From Deltaproteobacteria bacterium (GTDB lineage Bacteria > Desulfobacterota > DSM-4660 > Desulfatiglandales > HGW-15), in contig JAFDIX010000214.1 in NCBI GenBank assembly GCA_019307805.1, positions 1 to 13,726 on the forward strand: DNA of 13,726 nt, given 5' to 3'. The position numbers and the translations under genes were made by a program. The number at the start of each line of letters is the position of its first letter. Positions within the stretch are counted from its first letter, which is position 1. The notes under the pieces are model-generated. The model saw only the letters and a program-made list of their open reading frames with translations, ran no database searches and had not been told where the DNA came from. This document shows, piece after piece, positions 13,008 through 13,726 of the stretch.

Positions 13008-13017
13008 GGTCAGACAT
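13007..13017. promoter_or_regulatory. Candidate FadR/GntR operator
   Basis: GTCAGAC at 13009-13015 is a 3+1+3 palindrome with the GT-N3-AC core known for FadR-subfamily operators. It sits directly after the -10 element, at the predicted transcription start, where binding would repress. The flanking bases match the consensus poorly, so support is moderate. Confidence 0.35.
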
Positions 13018-13142
13018 TAGTAGGGTTTTCATGTTGCTGCCGAAGGATGCGCTTTCATTCGATTTATGCCTGGAATCCTCCTTTTGGAACAAGCCCGTTG
13101 TGAATCCGTTCCAGTCCTTAATAGAGCATGGAAGGAGTTATC

Positions 13143-13726
13143 ATGCCCCCCCGGCCAAAGGCAAAAATAACAGGCGATATGATGTTCACACCCCTGAAAA
13201 AGAAGCGGTATTCCGAGCAGGTCGCCGAACTGATTCAGAACAGGATACTCAAGGACCAGCTTGAAATCGGCACCAGCCTGCCCTCGGAGAAGGAGCTTGC
13301 CAAGGAATTTCAGGTGAGCCGCTCGGTGGTGCGAGAGGCCCTTAGGATTCTGGAGATATCCGGTCTTGTCAAAATCAGGAAGGGCCCTACAGGGGGTATA
13401 TTCGTATCCCACGTGTATCACAAGCCCATCAAGATATCTTTGGCCAATATGATCATGTCCGGAGAGGTCACCATCGACCACCTCTTTGACGTGCGGCTCC
13501 TCATCGAGCCCCATATCGCCGCCGAGGCGGCCCAGCATGCAACCGCAGCAGACATCAAGGTCCTGGAGGACCTGTTGGCGGAATCCGAAGCGCATTCAGG
13601 GGATGCCGCAGTTCTCAAGAAAAACAACCTGGACTTTCACCTCCTTCTGGCAAGGGCGTCCGGGAATCCCGTCTGCGCCATCCTTCTTGAGTCGGTTTTT
13701 GAACTGCTGGTAGAACTCTCCTTTGA
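13143..13726 (+). CDS. GntR-family regulator, FadR subfamily (3' end cut by window)
   Basis: The first 194 codons of a DNA-binding repressor/activator are visible, starting at ATG 13143 with GGAAGGAG 5 nt upstream, and the frame is open to the window edge. Residues about 20-85 form the winged helix-turn-helix: YSEQVAELIQNRILKDQLEI, LPSEKELAKEFQVSRSVVRE, ALRILEISGLVKIRKGPTGG. From about 108 an FCD ligand-binding domain begins (HLFDVRLLIEPHIAAEAAQH, later DFHLLLARASGNPV). FCD regulators usually sense organic acids, often with a metal. With the carrier gene just upstream on the same strand, control of organic-acid uptake or use is a reasonable inference. A 12-residue basic N-terminal extension precedes the domain; MMF at 13-15 is an alternative start without a Shine-Dalgarno. 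Confidence 0.93.
   Translation, partial: MPPRPKAKITGDMMFTPLKKKRYSEQVAELIQNRILKDQLEIGTSLPSEKELAKEFQVSRSVVREALRILEISGLVKIRKGPTGGIFVSHVYHKPIKISLANMIMSGEVTIDHLFDVRLLIEPHIAAEAAQHATAADIKVLEDLLAESEAHSGDAAVLKKNNLDFHLLLARASGNPVCAILLESVFELLVELSF

Noticed and set aside
13029..13595. 188-codon minus-strand open frame at the right end
   Set aside because: It is antisense to the GntR gene, whose helix-turn-helix and FCD motifs are clear on the plus strand.

Overview
The window is dominated by one long minus-strand gene run for branched-chain amino acid synthesis. It reads, in transcription order, cimA, leuA, leuC, leuD, ilvD, ilvB, ilvN, ilvC, with ilvC cut by the left edge. To its right lie a minus-strand B3/B4-domain protein, a plus-strand MFS carrier, and the first 194 codons of a plus-strand FadR-type GntR regulator. 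Isoleucine appears to be made from citramalate (CimA); no threonine deaminase gene is present. The dihydroxy-acid dehydratase is of the type expected to carry an oxygen-labile cluster. The gaps are full of degenerate repeats of kinds I associate with anaerobic Desulfobacterota (former Deltaproteobacteria). An anaerobic member of that group is my best guess; no marker gene is present to prove it.

Regulation. Between the likely promoter and cimA is a complete transcription attenuator. A 39-codon leader peptide is packed with Ile, Val and Leu codons, including five Leu codons in a row. It is followed by a 17-bp GC-rich hairpin with a T-run that ends 20 nt before the cimA start. The 5' arm of this terminator can instead pair perfectly with the last codons of the leader peptide. 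The arrangement has the logic of the enterobacterial ilv/leu attenuators, and it would put all eight genes under charged Leu/Ile/Val-tRNA control. This is the most interesting system in the window.

Damage. Two pathway genes are disrupted. ilvN carries a perfect 10-bp tandem duplication that shifts the frame and replaces its last ~30 residues. leuC has lost about 44 bp at the CxxC iron-sulfur motif and is shifted for its last ~45 codons. In both, the original C-terminus is still readable in another frame, so the lesions are either recent mutations or sequence errors. ilvB seems to start with ATT behind an 8-nt Shine-Dalgarno match.

Intergenic layout. Nearly every larger gap holds a different repeat family: GGTTCACGG-type between ilvN and ilvC, two hairpins between ilvB and ilvN, GCATCCAG-type between leuD and ilvD, and CACAGAG-type between leuC and leuD. 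The last contains two inverted 14-bp hairpins whose differences are compensated on both arms. ACGGCAC-type and GCGTAC-type repeats precede the cimA promoter. CCCCCTTT-type hairpins lie between the B3/B4 gene and the MFS gene. The right end looks like a separate carrier-plus-regulator unit, with a good promoter overlapping the MFS stop codon.
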